64,000 bases of DNA from Deltaproteobacteria bacterium (GTDB taxonomy: Bacteria; Desulfobacterota; Desulfobacteria; Desulfobacterales; Desulfosarcinaceae): NCBI GenBank assembly GCA_020444075.1, contig JAHLLR010000014.1:1-64000 (forward strand), given 5' to 3'. Below are positions 1-8,448 of this stretch, piece after piece. Position 1 is the first letter of the stretch; every line of letters starts with the position of its first letter. The notes beneath the pieces were generated by a model. It did no database searches, was not told the origin of the DNA, and saw nothing but the letters and a program-made list of their open reading frames with translations. The translations under genes were made by a program, and so were the position numbers.

Positions 1-868
1 ACAGCAGGTGCGCAAGATCCTTGCCTGTGACCCGCGATATAATCCAACCAAGTGCATCCGTGTTAATGGTCCTGTAGCCGAAAACCTCACCATGGACGCC
101 ATCCTGCTTGACGGTTTGTAGATACTCAAAATAGCCGTTTGGGCCTTCGTAGTCCTTTGGTTTCGGTAATGGGCTCGCCGACTTTGAATAGATCCAGATA
201 TCCGCCTTTGGATCAGAGTAGTCCTCGCTGTAGTCAAGCGCCGTGGTCATGTCCATTACCTGGCGCACAGTCGCGTTGCCAAACGCGCTGTCCATGAGCT
301 CTGGGATGATTGAGGAGACCTTCACTTTATCGTCGAGCCGTCCCTCAACCACCAGGATCTCGGCCAGGAGTCCCGTAATGGACTTGGTCATCGACATGGC
401 GGCATGCTTGCTCATCTCGTCGAGACAGCCGAAGTATTTCTCATAAACAACTCGGCCCTTGTGAAGGATGAGCATGCCGTCGGTATAATTCGCCGGCAAG
501 GATTCCTTCCATGTCATCGATTCTCCGCCACCCATGGGCGTGAAGGTCACGGCGCCAATACCGTCATCGATTGCGTACTCAAGCGGGACAGGCGGGCCGA
601 TGCCTCTATTCACTTGCTTTGTGGGCATAAGTTCCCGAATGTGGCATACCGTCCATCGCAATTTTGGGAAACTAAAGAAATCAAATTCCGGCTGCATAAT
701 CAACTTCTCAGGCGGCGGAGGGAAGCCCGCCATCCAGCCCAACCGCTTGGGGTCAGATTCCTCGGCGCTCATGTAGGAACTGGATTGCGCATTGGTTTGC
801 GCAAAAAGGCCTAATACGGTCAGGAAGCCTACGAGCAGAGAAAGTGACATACGGATTGGGCGCTTCAT
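1..868 (-). CDS. Serine hydrolase, beta-lactamase/penicillin-binding fold (3' end outside window)
   Basis: The reading frame starts at an ATG at 868 preceded by GGAGG and stays open to the window edge, giving 289 residues without a stop. An N-terminal hydrophobic stretch (about residues 4-25, ending in AQTNAQ) looks like a Sec signal peptide. Near residue 159 the sequence SMTKS supplies the S-x-x-K nucleophile motif of the class C beta-lactamase/esterase/NylB-like superfamily. Further on, GYRTINTDALGWII resembles the Tyr motif and following helix of the same family. The substrate cannot be told; most relatives are peptidases, esterases or amide hydrolases and not true beta-lactamases. The C-terminal third is missing only because the window ends. 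Confidence 0.8.
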   Translation of the reverse strand, partial: MKRPIRMSLSLLVGFLTVLGLFAQTNAQSSSYMSAEESDPKRLGWMAGFPPPPEKLIMQPEFDFFSFPKLRWTVCHIRELMPTKQVNRGIGPPVPLEYAIDDGIGAVTFTPMGGGESMTWKESLPANYTDGMLILHKGRVVYEKYFGCLDEMSKHAAMSMTKSITGLLAEILVVEGRLDDKVKVSSIIPELMDSAFGNATVRQVMDMTTALDYSEDYSDPKADIWIYSKSASPLPKPKDYEGPNGYFEYLQTVKQDGVHGEVFGYRTINTDALGWIISRVTGKDLAHLL

Positions 869-1014
869 GATGCTTCCTCCATGGCGGTTATTGCATTCCT
901 CTCGTCTTATGGGCGAACGATTGTTTCACCGGGCGCGACGGTCTATCAGCGATCCGGTGCAAACGAAGGTTATAATCCGCCTATATCCGGTAGTTAGTCG
1001 AAATGAAAATAAAT

Positions 1015-1160
1015 AGGGTCAGGTCTCCACAATTCACATCGAGATCCTTTTTCGATTTTATCCACCTGCCTTAACAGACCGAGTCTGTCCCAATCTCCTT
1101 TCAAAACCACCAACAGGCAGTAGGTACAATTAAAATGTCAAATGTGGAGACCTGACCCCG
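1015..1160. repeat. Inverted-repeat element (MITE- or REP-like)
   Basis: GGGTCAGGTCTCCACA at 1015-1030 is repeated in inverted orientation as TGTGGAGACCTGACCC at 1144-1159, enclosing about 113 bases with no convincing gene. Immediately beyond, TGACCCCGTTGTTTTC occurs twice in tandem (about 1153-1185), followed by a third partial CCGTTGTTTTCCC. This looks like a non-autonomous mobile or RAYT-mobilised element; no transposase is in the window. Confidence 0.6.
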
Positions 1161-1721
1161 TTGTTTTCCTGACCCCGTTGTTTTCACCGTTGTTTTCCCA
1201 GAAGTGAGGACTGCCTGCCTGATATCATATGATGTCATGGGTTGTACCGACTCCGAATGGCGTTGAGGAAGATAGGTGCGCTTGTCGTAGACCACCATAT
1301 GGGGTTTTGCCATGCTCGGGGGTATATGTACGACAATGACCCAACGATTATCGTTTATATGGACAGGTTGGATTATTAGACCACTGATGCGTGGATCTAT
1401 TGGTCCTCCAGAAGCAAGACGCTCGAGGTCGTGGGATAGTTCTGCCCCGTCCTCCAGCCCCACCATGAGGTCTCCGGGATCGGTTGATCCATCAGGTTCC
1501 TTAACACCGATGATGATATGCCCTCCGTTGGCGTTAGCGAACGCTGTAGTGTCCTTGAGAAACTCCGTGAACTGCTTGGGCCGTGAGCTGCCCGAAAGCG
1601 CCTGCTTGTAGTCAATATGGTGCCCTTCGGGAATCCTTCGCGACAGGAGCTCAATGAGACCCGCTCTATCCAGACTTATGACTTCTCGACGTGTCAGATA
1701 CATAGATTTATCACCCAACAT
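1101..1721 (-). CDS. AlbA_2/Schlafen-type putative DNA-binding domain protein
   Basis: A 206-residue protein. Residues about 20-120 match the AlbA_2 (Schlafen-type, formerly 'divergent AAA') pattern: a HHIDYKQ segment, then FLKDTTAFANANGGHIIIGV, and later RWVIVVHIPPS. In larger members this domain sits upstream of winged helices in transcriptional regulators or defence proteins; here almost nothing follows it. The last 25-30 residues are encoded by the inverted-repeat element at 1015-1160, so the gene is probably truncated and its present stop accidental. It lies downstream of the nuo operon but 225 bases from nuoI, behind its own palindrome, so it is probably an unrelated insertion. A second in-frame ATG lies six codons in. 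Function unknown. Confidence 0.6.
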   Translation of the reverse strand: MLGDKSMYLTRREVISLDRAGLIELLSRRIPEGHHIDYKQALSGSSRPKQFTEFLKDTTAFANANGGHIIIGVKEPDGSTDPGDLMVGLEDGAELSHDLERLASGGPIDPRISGLIIQPVHINDNRWVIVVHIPPSMAKPHMVVYDKRTYLPQRHSESVQPMTSYDIRQAVLTSGKTTVKTTGSGKQRGQVSTFDILIVPTACWWF

Positions 1722-1724
1722 AGA

Positions 1725-1748
1725 TTAGACGATTAGACAGTCGTCTAA
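1725..1748. promoter_or_regulatory. Palindrome upstream of the AlbA_2 gene
   Basis: TTAGACGA, TTAGACAG and TCGTCTAA follow each other directly, giving an 8-base inverted repeat around an 8-base near-copy of the same arm. It begins a few bases upstream of the AlbA_2 start codon (1721), the place for an operator, possibly autoregulatory. Inferred from position and symmetry only. Confidence 0.4.
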
Positions 1749-1946
1749 CACCCTCGTATGACGGTTTATACGACTCTAAAGGCCTATAATAATTTGACTA
1801 TTAGTAAAAGGGATACCCATTCAAACAGATCGCCCTTTTTTTGCCGTTTGATCGATTTTTATATGGGATGACCGTTCAACAGTTTGCCTACGGCCAGTCG
1901 GAATATGGCGCAGTTGGGTACGGCGCGCTTTCGATTTCACGAAATC

Positions 1947-2531
1947 CTATGGCAAGTTGCTCTTAACATTCACCGGCGGCGCCTCGTTGGCATGCTCGCC
2001 TTTGCCGCGTTCGTCGGTGGTCACGCCGGCGTGTTCGTAAAAATTGTAGGAAGGGTCCTTGCCGCAGCCGTCAACCAGCAGGTCTTTTTTTTCAAACACC
2101 AGGGTCAGGATGTCGCGTTGGATGTTTTCGAAATCGGGGGTGAGTTGGATGGCCGAGGTCGGACAGGCCTCTTCGCACAGGCCGCAGTAAATGCAGCGGC
2201 CGAAGTTGATGCGGAACCAGCGGGCGTAGCGACGCCCGTCGGGCTGTTCGGCGCTCTGCATGCTGATGCAGCTTACCGGGCAGACCGCCGAACAGAGGTA
2301 GCAGGCCACGCAGCGCTCGCGGCCGTCCGGATCGCGGGTCAGCACGATGCGCGCCCGCGAGCGTTCGGGCAGTTGGCGCTTGAACTCCGGGTAGGATTCG
2401 GTGACCGGCTTGCGCGCCAGGTGTTTGGCCGTTGTGGCGAACCCTTCCACTAATGCTTTGAGGGCCGACCAGCCTGAGCTTTCAGCAGGCTTCAGAGGTT
2501 TTTCGTCAGTTTTGATTTTATTTTCGCTCAT
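1947..2531 (-). CDS. nuoI: NADH-quinone oxidoreductase subunit I
   Basis: A 194-residue ferredoxin-like subunit of the complex I peripheral arm that carries clusters N6a and N6b and passes electrons from NuoG towards NuoB. Both CxxCxxCxxxCP motifs are visible (around [13 protein letters not shown] and [13 protein letters not shown]). The N-terminal amphipathic part ([15 protein letters not shown]) fits the membrane-anchoring helix of the family. It is the last recognisable nuo gene: the expected nuoJ-N genes do not follow, and 225 bases on there is an unrelated gene. Confidence 0.95.
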   Translation of the reverse strand: MSENKIKTDEKPLKPAESSGWSALKALVEGFATTAKHLARKPVTESYPEFKRQLPERSRARIVLTRDPDGRERCVACYLCSAVCPVSCISMQSAEQPDGRRYARWFRINFGRCIYCGLCEEACPTSAIQLTPDFENIQRDILTLVFEKKDLLVDGCGKDPSYNFYEHAGVTTDERGKGEHANEAPPVNVKSNLP

Positions 2532-2578
2532 TTGAAATTCATTTCGTGTCGATTCAGAAATGGTAGATTGTGCTTCGG

Positions 2579-2678
2579 ATCAAGGCCGCAGGGTTTTTGA
2601 AACCGCAGGCGTAGCAGCGCTACGTCGAGGATTGCAAAAACACGAGAACGCAGAGCCGAGCCGCAAGATGCCGTTTCT
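2579..2678 (-). repeat. Dispersed REP-like element, family B, copy 1
   Basis: This intergenic stretch between nuoH and nuoI is the reverse complement of the element at 49691-49789, with only scattered differences. Its core CGTAGCAGCGCTACG is a perfect 6-bp hairpin with a three-base loop. A shorter relative is at 55938-55992. It carries no gene. Confidence 0.75.
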
Positions 2679-2680
2679 CA

Positions 2681-3676
2681 TCAGCTAAAGCCGGCAAATT
2701 GGATAAACGCGCCCGTCACCACAATATTGATCAACGACACCGGAATCAGCACTTTCCAGCCCAGGGCCATGAGCTGGTCGTAGCGCAGGCGCGGCAGCGT
2801 GCCGCGGATCCAGATCATGATCAGGGCCACGATGAATATTTTCAGCATCAGCCAGACCACCGGCGGAAGCCACGGTCCGTGCCAGCCGCCCAGGAAAAAG
2901 ACCGCGGTCAGCGCGCCCAGTACCTGAATGTGCACGTATTCGCCCAGGAAGAAGAGGCCGAAGCGCATGCCGCTGTACTCGGTGTGAAAGCCGGCGCCCA
3001 GTTCGTTTTCCGCTTCGGGCAGGTCGAAGGGAATGCGTTTGCTCTCGGCCATGGCGCTGATCACGAAGATAGCGAACGAGACCGGCTGGAGCACGATGAA
3101 GGGCACGCCGGACTGGGCATCCACGATAGCCGTGAGGCTGAACGACCCGGCCAGCATTACCACCGGTACCAGCGACAGCCCTAATGCCAGTTCATAGCTG
3201 ATCATCTGGGCCGCCCCGCGGATGCCCCCCAGCAGGGCAAACTTGGAGTTGGAGGCCCAGCCGCCCAGGGCCACGCCGTAGACGCCCAGCGACGACAGGG
3301 CGAACACGAAAAGCAGCCCCACGTTCAGGTCGGTGATCACCATGGGCACGGAGCGTCCGAAGAGCCGGATATCCGGCCCCAGGGGCACCACGGCAAACAT
3401 CATCATGGCCGTCACGGCCACCACGGCCGGCGCCAGGCGGAAGATGAACCCATCGGCCGCCGTGGGCACAATTTCTTCCTTGGTGAGCAGTTTGATGGCA
3501 TCGGCGATGGGCTGGAGCAGACCGAAAATGCCGGCCCGGTTGGGGCCGAGGCGGATCTGGAGCCGGGCCAGCAGCTTGCGCTCCAGCCACACCAGGTAGC
3601 TGGCCACCAGCAGCAGGCCGCCGAGCATGACGGCGATTTTGATCAACAGTACGATGAGGCCGAGCAGGTAATTCAT
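2681..3676 (-). CDS. nuoH: NADH-quinone oxidoreductase subunit H
   Basis: A 331-residue integral membrane subunit with about eight hydrophobic helices that links the peripheral arm to the membrane arm and forms part of the quinone chamber. Typical NuoH stretches are clear: ERKLLARLQIRLGPNRAG near the N terminus, LLQPIADAIKLLTKEEIVP, and the acidic loop RIPFDLPEAENELGAGFHTEYSGM. Length is normal for the family. It lies between nuoG and nuoI, separated from nuoI by repeat family B and from nuoG by a 203-base gap that contains a CCCCTC-type repeat. Confidence 0.97.
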   Translation of the reverse strand: MNYLLGLIVLLIKIAVMLGGLLLVASYLVWLERKLLARLQIRLGPNRAGIFGLLQPIADAIKLLTKEEIVPTAADGFIFRLAPAVVAVTAMMMFAVVPLGPDIRLFGRSVPMVITDLNVGLLFVFALSSLGVYGVALGGWASNSKFALLGGIRGAAQMISYELALGLSLVPVVMLAGSFSLTAIVDAQSGVPFIVLQPVSFAIFVISAMAESKRIPFDLPEAENELGAGFHTEYSGMRFGLFFLGEYVHIQVLGALTAVFFLGGWHGPWLPPVVWLMLKIFIVALIMIWIRGTLPRLRYDQLMALGWKVLIPVSLINIVVTGAFIQFAGFS

Positions 3677-3752
3677 ACGCTATCCGTCATCCTGAGATGA
3701 TCCATTTTCATTGTGTCAGACCTTACGGCAGCCAAAACCGCCTGTTTGACAA

Positions 3753-3794
3753 ATGCCCCTCACCCTGTCCCTCTCCCCAAAGGGGCGAGGGGAC
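3753..3794. repeat. CCCCTC...GAGGGG intergenic palindrome
   Basis: CCCCTC ... CTCTCCCC AAA GGGGCGAGGGG forms a hairpin in the nuoG-nuoH gap. It belongs to a common type of proteobacterial intergenic repeat (translated it reads CPSPQRGEG). It may attenuate transcription within the operon; this is inference. Confidence 0.6.
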
Positions 3795-3879
3795 GCATAT
3801 CAGATCTTTGATTCAACTGAAGAAGAGGGGCGCCATACACACCACCCTTGCCTTTCGAAGGGCGCGGGTGATTGCTTTT

Positions 3880-6312
3880 CTATTCGCTTTCAGCTTTGAG
3901 CTGTGAGCGTTTTACTATGACACGAGTCTCACCGAACACCTGCCATTCCAGAAGATGGTGCCGCGGAACCGCCATCACCCCCGCAGCCATGCGCGGGTCG
4001 GCCTGCACGGGCACCGTCAGCCGGTTTCCGTTCAGGGATACCGTGACCGGCCTGCCTTCCGCCAATCCCAGACGGGCGATTTCATCCGGGTGCAGACGCG
4101 CCACGGGCGCTGCTTCCATTCGGGTTAACGCCGGCGCCATGGCCGACAGGGGTTCGGTGCCGAAAGTCCAGTCAACCAGCAGCAGGACAACGGCGTCGGC
4201 GGGAGCATCGTCCTCCGCCGGTTCGGGAGCTGGCCCGGATTCGACAAGATCATGGGCAATCGCTTCCAGGTCGATGCGCTGTCCGGTTGCCTCGGGTGTT
4301 GAAAGATTCACTGCCGGATGGAAATCGGCCAGGGCGGTTTTCAACTGTGGCGCCGGGTCCGCTTCGTCTTCTCCGGCCAATGCCGCCACGGCCCGCCATG
4401 CAGCCAGCGGCTCGTCGCCGGGGATGCGTCTATCGAACACGCGCGGCGGATGATCCGAACCGCCGGTGATCTCGATGGGCTCGCCGCCGGCCATTACGGG
4501 AGATGCCGCCTGCAACCTGCCCTCTTGATTGATCCAGTGGCCGCCGGATTCGTAGAGCGGTTGCGTCGGGATGAAATGGCCCGCCTCACGGTTCAGCGGG
4601 GAGTCGACATAATCCAGCACAACCAGGTGATCCAGCCGCTTCAGGGCCGCCTGCAGCCGCTTCCGGTCCGGAAATTCGCGCCAGAGATCCTGCTCCACCG
4701 CCACCAGCAGTCGAACGCCGCCGTCCTCGATCCGATCGAGAACCGCTTCCGTGGAAACCGGCTGGTCATGGAGCAGGGCGGCGGCGAACGCGTTGGCGCC
4801 GGCCAGGGTATAAAACAGCCCGGCAACTTTATGGGTCCGGCGCAGTGCCCGGGCCAGATCGCCGGCCAGGGCGATTTCGTGCGGCGTCAGGATGTCGGTG
4901 CCGCAGACGACGACCGGTCGCGGACTGGCGTTCAACCGTCTGGCCAGCTTTGTTATGTCAAAGGTTGCCGGTGTGTCCGGCGCGGTCGCCCTGTGGCCGC
5001 CAATTTCCTGAATCAGGGCCTGCAGGATGGCGCCCATGGCCGACGGATGCACGGCCCAGTGATCGAAATCGAAAGGCAGCTGTACCCCGCGTGGATCGAT
5101 CACGATCACATGGCCACCGCGACGCTGAACCTGGCGCAGCGAAAGGGCCAGCATGGGAGCCTCGTTGAGCGGATCGGCGCCGATCACCAGCACGTCATGG
5201 GCCTCGGTGTCGGCCGCCAGGGAGACGGCCAGCTCCGGCCGGAGACAGCTGACGGCGGTGTTCCGGTTCAGGGCCTGGCGGTTGGTGTGCGCCGCTGCCG
5301 GCCCGGTCCATCCGTGCTGCCCGCAAGCCTCTTTGACCACGGCCAGGGTTTCCAGGCTGCTGCGTGGCGAGACCACCACCGCCACACTGCCGGGGCCATG
5401 TTTCTCGACCGTCTGTTGGATCGCTTCGCGCGCCCCGGCCAGGATATCGACGATTGGCCCGGGGGTTCCGGCGGCCATGGCCTGCCGGGGACGGTCGGCT
5501 ATGCTGGCGTAAGCGTACCCGTAGCGGCCCCGGTCGCAGATGAAATGGCCGTTGACCTCAAGGTTGGGTCGGGCCTCGTGGCGCACGACCTGACGGTAGC
5601 GGGCCGATGCCGTCAGGTTGCATCCCAGGGAGCAGTGAATGCACAGGGACGGTTGGCGCTGATAGTCCCAGCGCCGTCCGATGTAGCGGGAGGGCTTGTC
5701 GGTATAGACGCCTGTGGGGCAGATGTCGATCAGGTTGCCGGCAAAAGGGCTTTCCAGCATCCCCGGGGCGCTGCGGCCGAAGTAGACCCGGCTGCCGATG
5801 CCCATCACGCCCAGATCCCGGTAGCCGGTGAATTCCTGGTAGTACCGCGAGCAGCGGTAGCACTGGATGCAGCGGTTCATTTCGTGCTGGACCAGCGGCC
5901 CCAGATCCTGGTTGATGTGGGTGCGCTTGAGCCCCCGGTAGCGGCGCAGGCCGTGTCCGCCGGCAACGGTCAGGTCCTGCAGCAGACAGTGGCCGCCTTC
6001 GTCGCACACCGGGCAGTCGTGGGGGTGGTTCAGCATGAGAAATTCGATGACGTGCCGCCTGAAATCCACGGCTTCGGCATCGGTGGTGGAAACCACCATG
6101 CCGTCCTGGGCGTCGATCATGCAGCTCATCTGGATGCCCTTGACCGGCCCCTCCGTAAAGGCCACGGCGCAGACCCGGCAGGCCCCCACCGATCCCAGGG
6201 CCGGGTGAAAGCAGAAGCGCGGGATCATGATGCCCAGCCGTTCGGCGGCCTCGATCACCTTGGTGCCGGCGGGGACATTGATTTCGCGGTTGTCGATCTT
6301 GAGTGTTGGCAT
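3880..6312 (-). CDS. nuoG: NADH-quinone oxidoreductase subunit G
   Basis: An 810-residue iron-sulfur subunit of the complex I electron-input arm. The N terminus holds a 2Fe-2S domain (C34, C45, C48, C64), then the NADH-dehydrogenase cluster motif with His96/98 and C100, C103, C109 (N5), then C148, C151, C154 and C198 (N4). Residues C224, C227, C231 and C259 form CxxCxxxCx27C, the extra N7 cluster present only in some bacteria. The rest is a molybdopterin-oxidoreductase-like domain that binds no cofactor in known NuoG proteins. The start ATG at 6312 is followed by MPTLKIDN, typical of the family. Confidence 0.95.
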   Translation of the reverse strand: MPTLKIDNREINVPAGTKVIEAAERLGIMIPRFCFHPALGSVGACRVCAVAFTEGPVKGIQMSCMIDAQDGMVVSTTDAEAVDFRRHVIEFLMLNHPHDCPVCDEGGHCLLQDLTVAGGHGLRRYRGLKRTHINQDLGPLVQHEMNRCIQCYRCSRYYQEFTGYRDLGVMGIGSRVYFGRSAPGMLESPFAGNLIDICPTGVYTDKPSRYIGRRWDYQRQPSLCIHCSLGCNLTASARYRQVVRHEARPNLEVNGHFICDRGRYGYAYASIADRPRQAMAAGTPGPIVDILAGAREAIQQTVEKHGPGSVAVVVSPRSSLETLAVVKEACGQHGWTGPAAAHTNRQALNRNTAVSCLRPELAVSLAADTEAHDVLVIGADPLNEAPMLALSLRQVQRRGGHVIVIDPRGVQLPFDFDHWAVHPSAMGAILQALIQEIGGHRATAPDTPATFDITKLARRLNASPRPVVVCGTDILTPHEIALAGDLARALRRTHKVAGLFYTLAGANAFAAALLHDQPVSTEAVLDRIEDGGVRLLVAVEQDLWREFPDRKRLQAALKRLDHLVVLDYVDSPLNREAGHFIPTQPLYESGGHWINQEGRLQAASPVMAGGEPIEITGGSDHPPRVFDRRIPGDEPLAAWRAVAALAGEDEADPAPQLKTALADFHPAVNLSTPEATGQRIDLEAIAHDLVESGPAPEPAEDDAPADAVVLLLVDWTFGTEPLSAMAPALTRMEAAPVARLHPDEIARLGLAEGRPVTVSLNGNRLTVPVQADPRMAAGVMAVPRHHLLEWQVFGETRVIVKRSQLKAESE

Positions 6313-6370
6313 AGCTTTAATTTACCAGATGTCAGCCCACATTTATCATGATCTGTTTGAATCCAGTTGG

Positions 6371-6534
6371 AAAAGGGTTCAAGGATTCGAGGATCCAAGG
6401 GGTCAAGTGATTGTATTCAAAGATCTTCTAAAGGAGTCAGGATATTTTTTTGCACTGGCATTGCGTAACTCAATCCAAATTGCGACCTTGTGCTTTTCCC
6501 TTGAATCCTTGACCCCTCGACCCCTTGAACCCTG
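6371..6534. repeat. Octamer-built inverted-repeat element, family A, copy 1
   Basis: The left arm (6371-6410) reads AAAAGGGTTCAAGGATTC and continues as degenerate GGRKTCAA-type octamers. The right arm (6493-6534) is its inverted counterpart ending CCCCTTGAACCCTG. About 80 bases between the arms are AT-richer and specific to this copy. It fills the nuoF-nuoG gap. Related copies are at 43497, 48384 and 50790. Confidence 0.75.
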
Positions 6535-6571
6535 ATAAAACACCGCCCTGGGCCGCAAGATGCCCTTGCCT

Positions 6572-7849
6572 TCATTTCTTAAACGGGCATCCCTTGCCCT
6601 CAATATGCGCCATCACCTCGTCTTCGAAGTTCATCAGCAGGCTCTCGATGGAGGCCACCCCGCCCGGGGCGAAGGCGCAGTACGACTTCCACAGGTGCCG
6701 GCACATGGTTTTGATCATGGGGATGAAACCGGCCTCGCCCTGTCCGTTTTCGATGCGCCACAACAGGTCCCGCAGGTAGGGAAACCCCTCGCGGCAGGGG
6801 GTGCACCAGCCGCAGGACTCCCGGGCAAAAAACTCGGTCAGGTTCAAGGTCGCGGCCACCATGCAGCAGTGGTGGTCGAACACCATGACGGCCCCGGTTC
6901 CCAAGCGGTTGCGCGCCTTTTTCAGGGAGTCGAAATCCATCTCGATATGGTAATGGTCCGCGGTCAGATACCCGGTTGAGGCGCCTCCCGGCAGGCAGGC
7001 CTTGAACGTGGCCCCGTCCTTCATGCCGCCGCAGCAGGTTTCGATGATCTCCGAGAGTTTGATGCCCAAGGGCAGCTCGTAGCAGCCGGGCCGGTTCACC
7101 TTGCCCGAGACGCAGAAGAGCTTGGTGCCGGCGGCCTCCGGGGTCAGGGCCAGATCCTTGAACCATTGGGCTCCGTTTTTGACAATATGGGGGATGCAGG
7201 CCAGGGTCTCCACGTTATTGGCCAGAGTGGGCAGCCCCCACAGGCCCTTGTCGGTGGCATAGGGCGGCGGCTGCTTGGGGTTGGGCCGCCGGCCCTGCAG
7301 GGCATTGAGCTGGGCGGTCACCTCCCCGCAGATGTAGCGGCCGCCGCTGCGGTGCACGACGATCTCGAAGTCGTAGTCGCTGCCAAGGATGCGTTCGCCC
7401 AGCAATCCCTCCCCTCGGGCGATCCCGATTTCCCGCTCCAGGATTTTGGCGGCGCTTTCATATTCGGGCCGGATGAAAATGATGCCGTGGGAGGCCCGGA
7501 TGGAGTAGGCCGCCAGGGCCATGCCCTCGATGAGCATGTGCGGCTCGGCATGCAGAAACACGCGGTCCTTGAACGTGCCGGGCTCCATCTCATCGGCGTT
7601 GCAGACCAGATAGCGGGGAAACGGGGCATCCTCGGCCACGGTCGACACTTTTATGCCGGCCGGGAAGCCCGCGCCGCCACGCCCCAGCAGAAGGGCATCG
7701 GCCAGCCGGGTCTTGACTTCCTGCCGGTCCATTTCGGTCAATACCCGGCGCAGGGCCTCGTATCCGCCGGCCTCCCGGTATTCCGAAAGGGTGGTGATGC
7801 GGTCCGGCTTTCGGTTCTTCAGCAGCACCTGTGGATATGTTGCGGTCAC
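6572..7849 (-). CDS. nuoF: NADH-quinone oxidoreductase subunit F
   Basis: A 425-residue NADH- and FMN-binding subunit where NADH is oxidised. GRGGAGFPAG (residues 56-65) is the nucleotide-binding loop, GRYICGEVTAQL matches the FMN-site motif, and ESCGWCTPCREG near residue 346 supplies three ligands of cluster N3. Its ATG overlaps the nuoE stop by 4 bases, indicating translational coupling. It lacks the extra N-terminal thioredoxin-like or C-terminal ferredoxin domains found in hydrogenase or formate dehydrogenase relatives, which supports a genuine complex I role. Confidence 0.95.
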   Translation of the reverse strand: MTATYPQVLLKNRKPDRITTLSEYREAGGYEALRRVLTEMDRQEVKTRLADALLLGRGGAGFPAGIKVSTVAEDAPFPRYLVCNADEMEPGTFKDRVFLHAEPHMLIEGMALAAYSIRASHGIIFIRPEYESAAKILEREIGIARGEGLLGERILGSDYDFEIVVHRSGGRYICGEVTAQLNALQGRRPNPKQPPPYATDKGLWGLPTLANNVETLACIPHIVKNGAQWFKDLALTPEAAGTKLFCVSGKVNRPGCYELPLGIKLSEIIETCCGGMKDGATFKACLPGGASTGYLTADHYHIEMDFDSLKKARNRLGTGAVMVFDHHCCMVAATLNLTEFFARESCGWCTPCREGFPYLRDLLWRIENGQGEAGFIPMIKTMCRHLWKSYCAFAPGGVASIESLLMNFEDEVMAHIEGKGCPFKK

Positions 7850-8322
7850 GAATGGTTCTCCCGAAGCGTGTCGATCAGCCGATCGAGGGCGTCGATGGTC
7901 AGCGGGCCATGCACCTGGCGGTCAACCAGGATGGCCGGGGCCCGATCGCAGTAGCCGATGCAGCACACCGGCAGCAGAGTGAACAGCCCGTCGGCCGTGG
8001 TCCCGCCCATTTGGATGCCCAGCCGGTCGCACAGGTGCGCCACCAGATTTTCATCGCCCTCCATCCAGCAGATCAGGCTGTCGCATACGTGGATGACGTG
8101 TTTTCCCACCGGTTCCCGGTAGATGAACGTGTAAAAGGTGGCCAGCTCGTCCAGCTCCAGAGGCGACATGCCCAGCAGGTCGGCCGCCTGGGCCAGCGCC
8201 TCGTCGGAAAAGTAGCCGTAATGATCCTGCAGGGCATTGATCACGTCGATGGCCATCTCGCGCGGATGGTCCACCCGGGCGATCTGCGCGGTGAGTTCGC
8301 TTTTTAATTTTTCCGGAAGCAT
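7846..8322 (-). CDS. nuoE: NADH-quinone oxidoreductase subunit E
   Basis: A 158-residue thioredoxin-fold subunit that carries the 2Fe-2S cluster N1a next to NuoF. The four ligands are in HVCDSLICW and in PVCCIGYCDRAPA, matching the CxxxxC...CxxxC pattern of the family. The N-terminal helical region (DHPREMAIDVINALQDHYGY) is also typical. It overlaps nuoF by 4 bases and lies 126 bases downstream of nuoBCD. Confidence 0.95.
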   Translation of the reverse strand: MLPEKLKSELTAQIARVDHPREMAIDVINALQDHYGYFSDEALAQAADLLGMSPLELDELATFYTFIYREPVGKHVIHVCDSLICWMEGDENLVAHLCDRLGIQMGGTTADGLFTLLPVCCIGYCDRAPAILVDRQVHGPLTIDALDRLIDTLRENHS

Positions 8323-8448
8323 TTACGCAATAAACCTTTAAATAATACTATTTCCAAACAGTCCTGTAAAACGTTCGAGATCTATTCTTAATCCTCATTC
8401 CCGCGTGGCGGTTGGCATAACTGGTGTCTTATTACGAAGCCGCCAGGC

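Noticed and set aside
900-1010. Integron attC-like sequence near the edge region
   Set aside because: GTTAG-type cores can be picked out, but there is no paired inner and outer stem and no integrase, so chance is more likely.
1-1100. True beta-lactamase resistance gene
   Set aside because: The S-x-x-K motif defines only the superfamily; the C-terminal motif is cut off and most relatives are esterases or peptidases.
4318-6351. Long plus-strand frame opposite nuoG (677 codons)
   Set aside because: It mirrors the nuoG codons in a GC-rich gene, matches no family and has no ribosome site. It is a shadow.
6371-6534. CRISPR-like array in the nuoF-nuoG gap
   Set aside because: The repeated octamers are degenerate, inverted and not separated by spacers of constant length. 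No cas genes are present.
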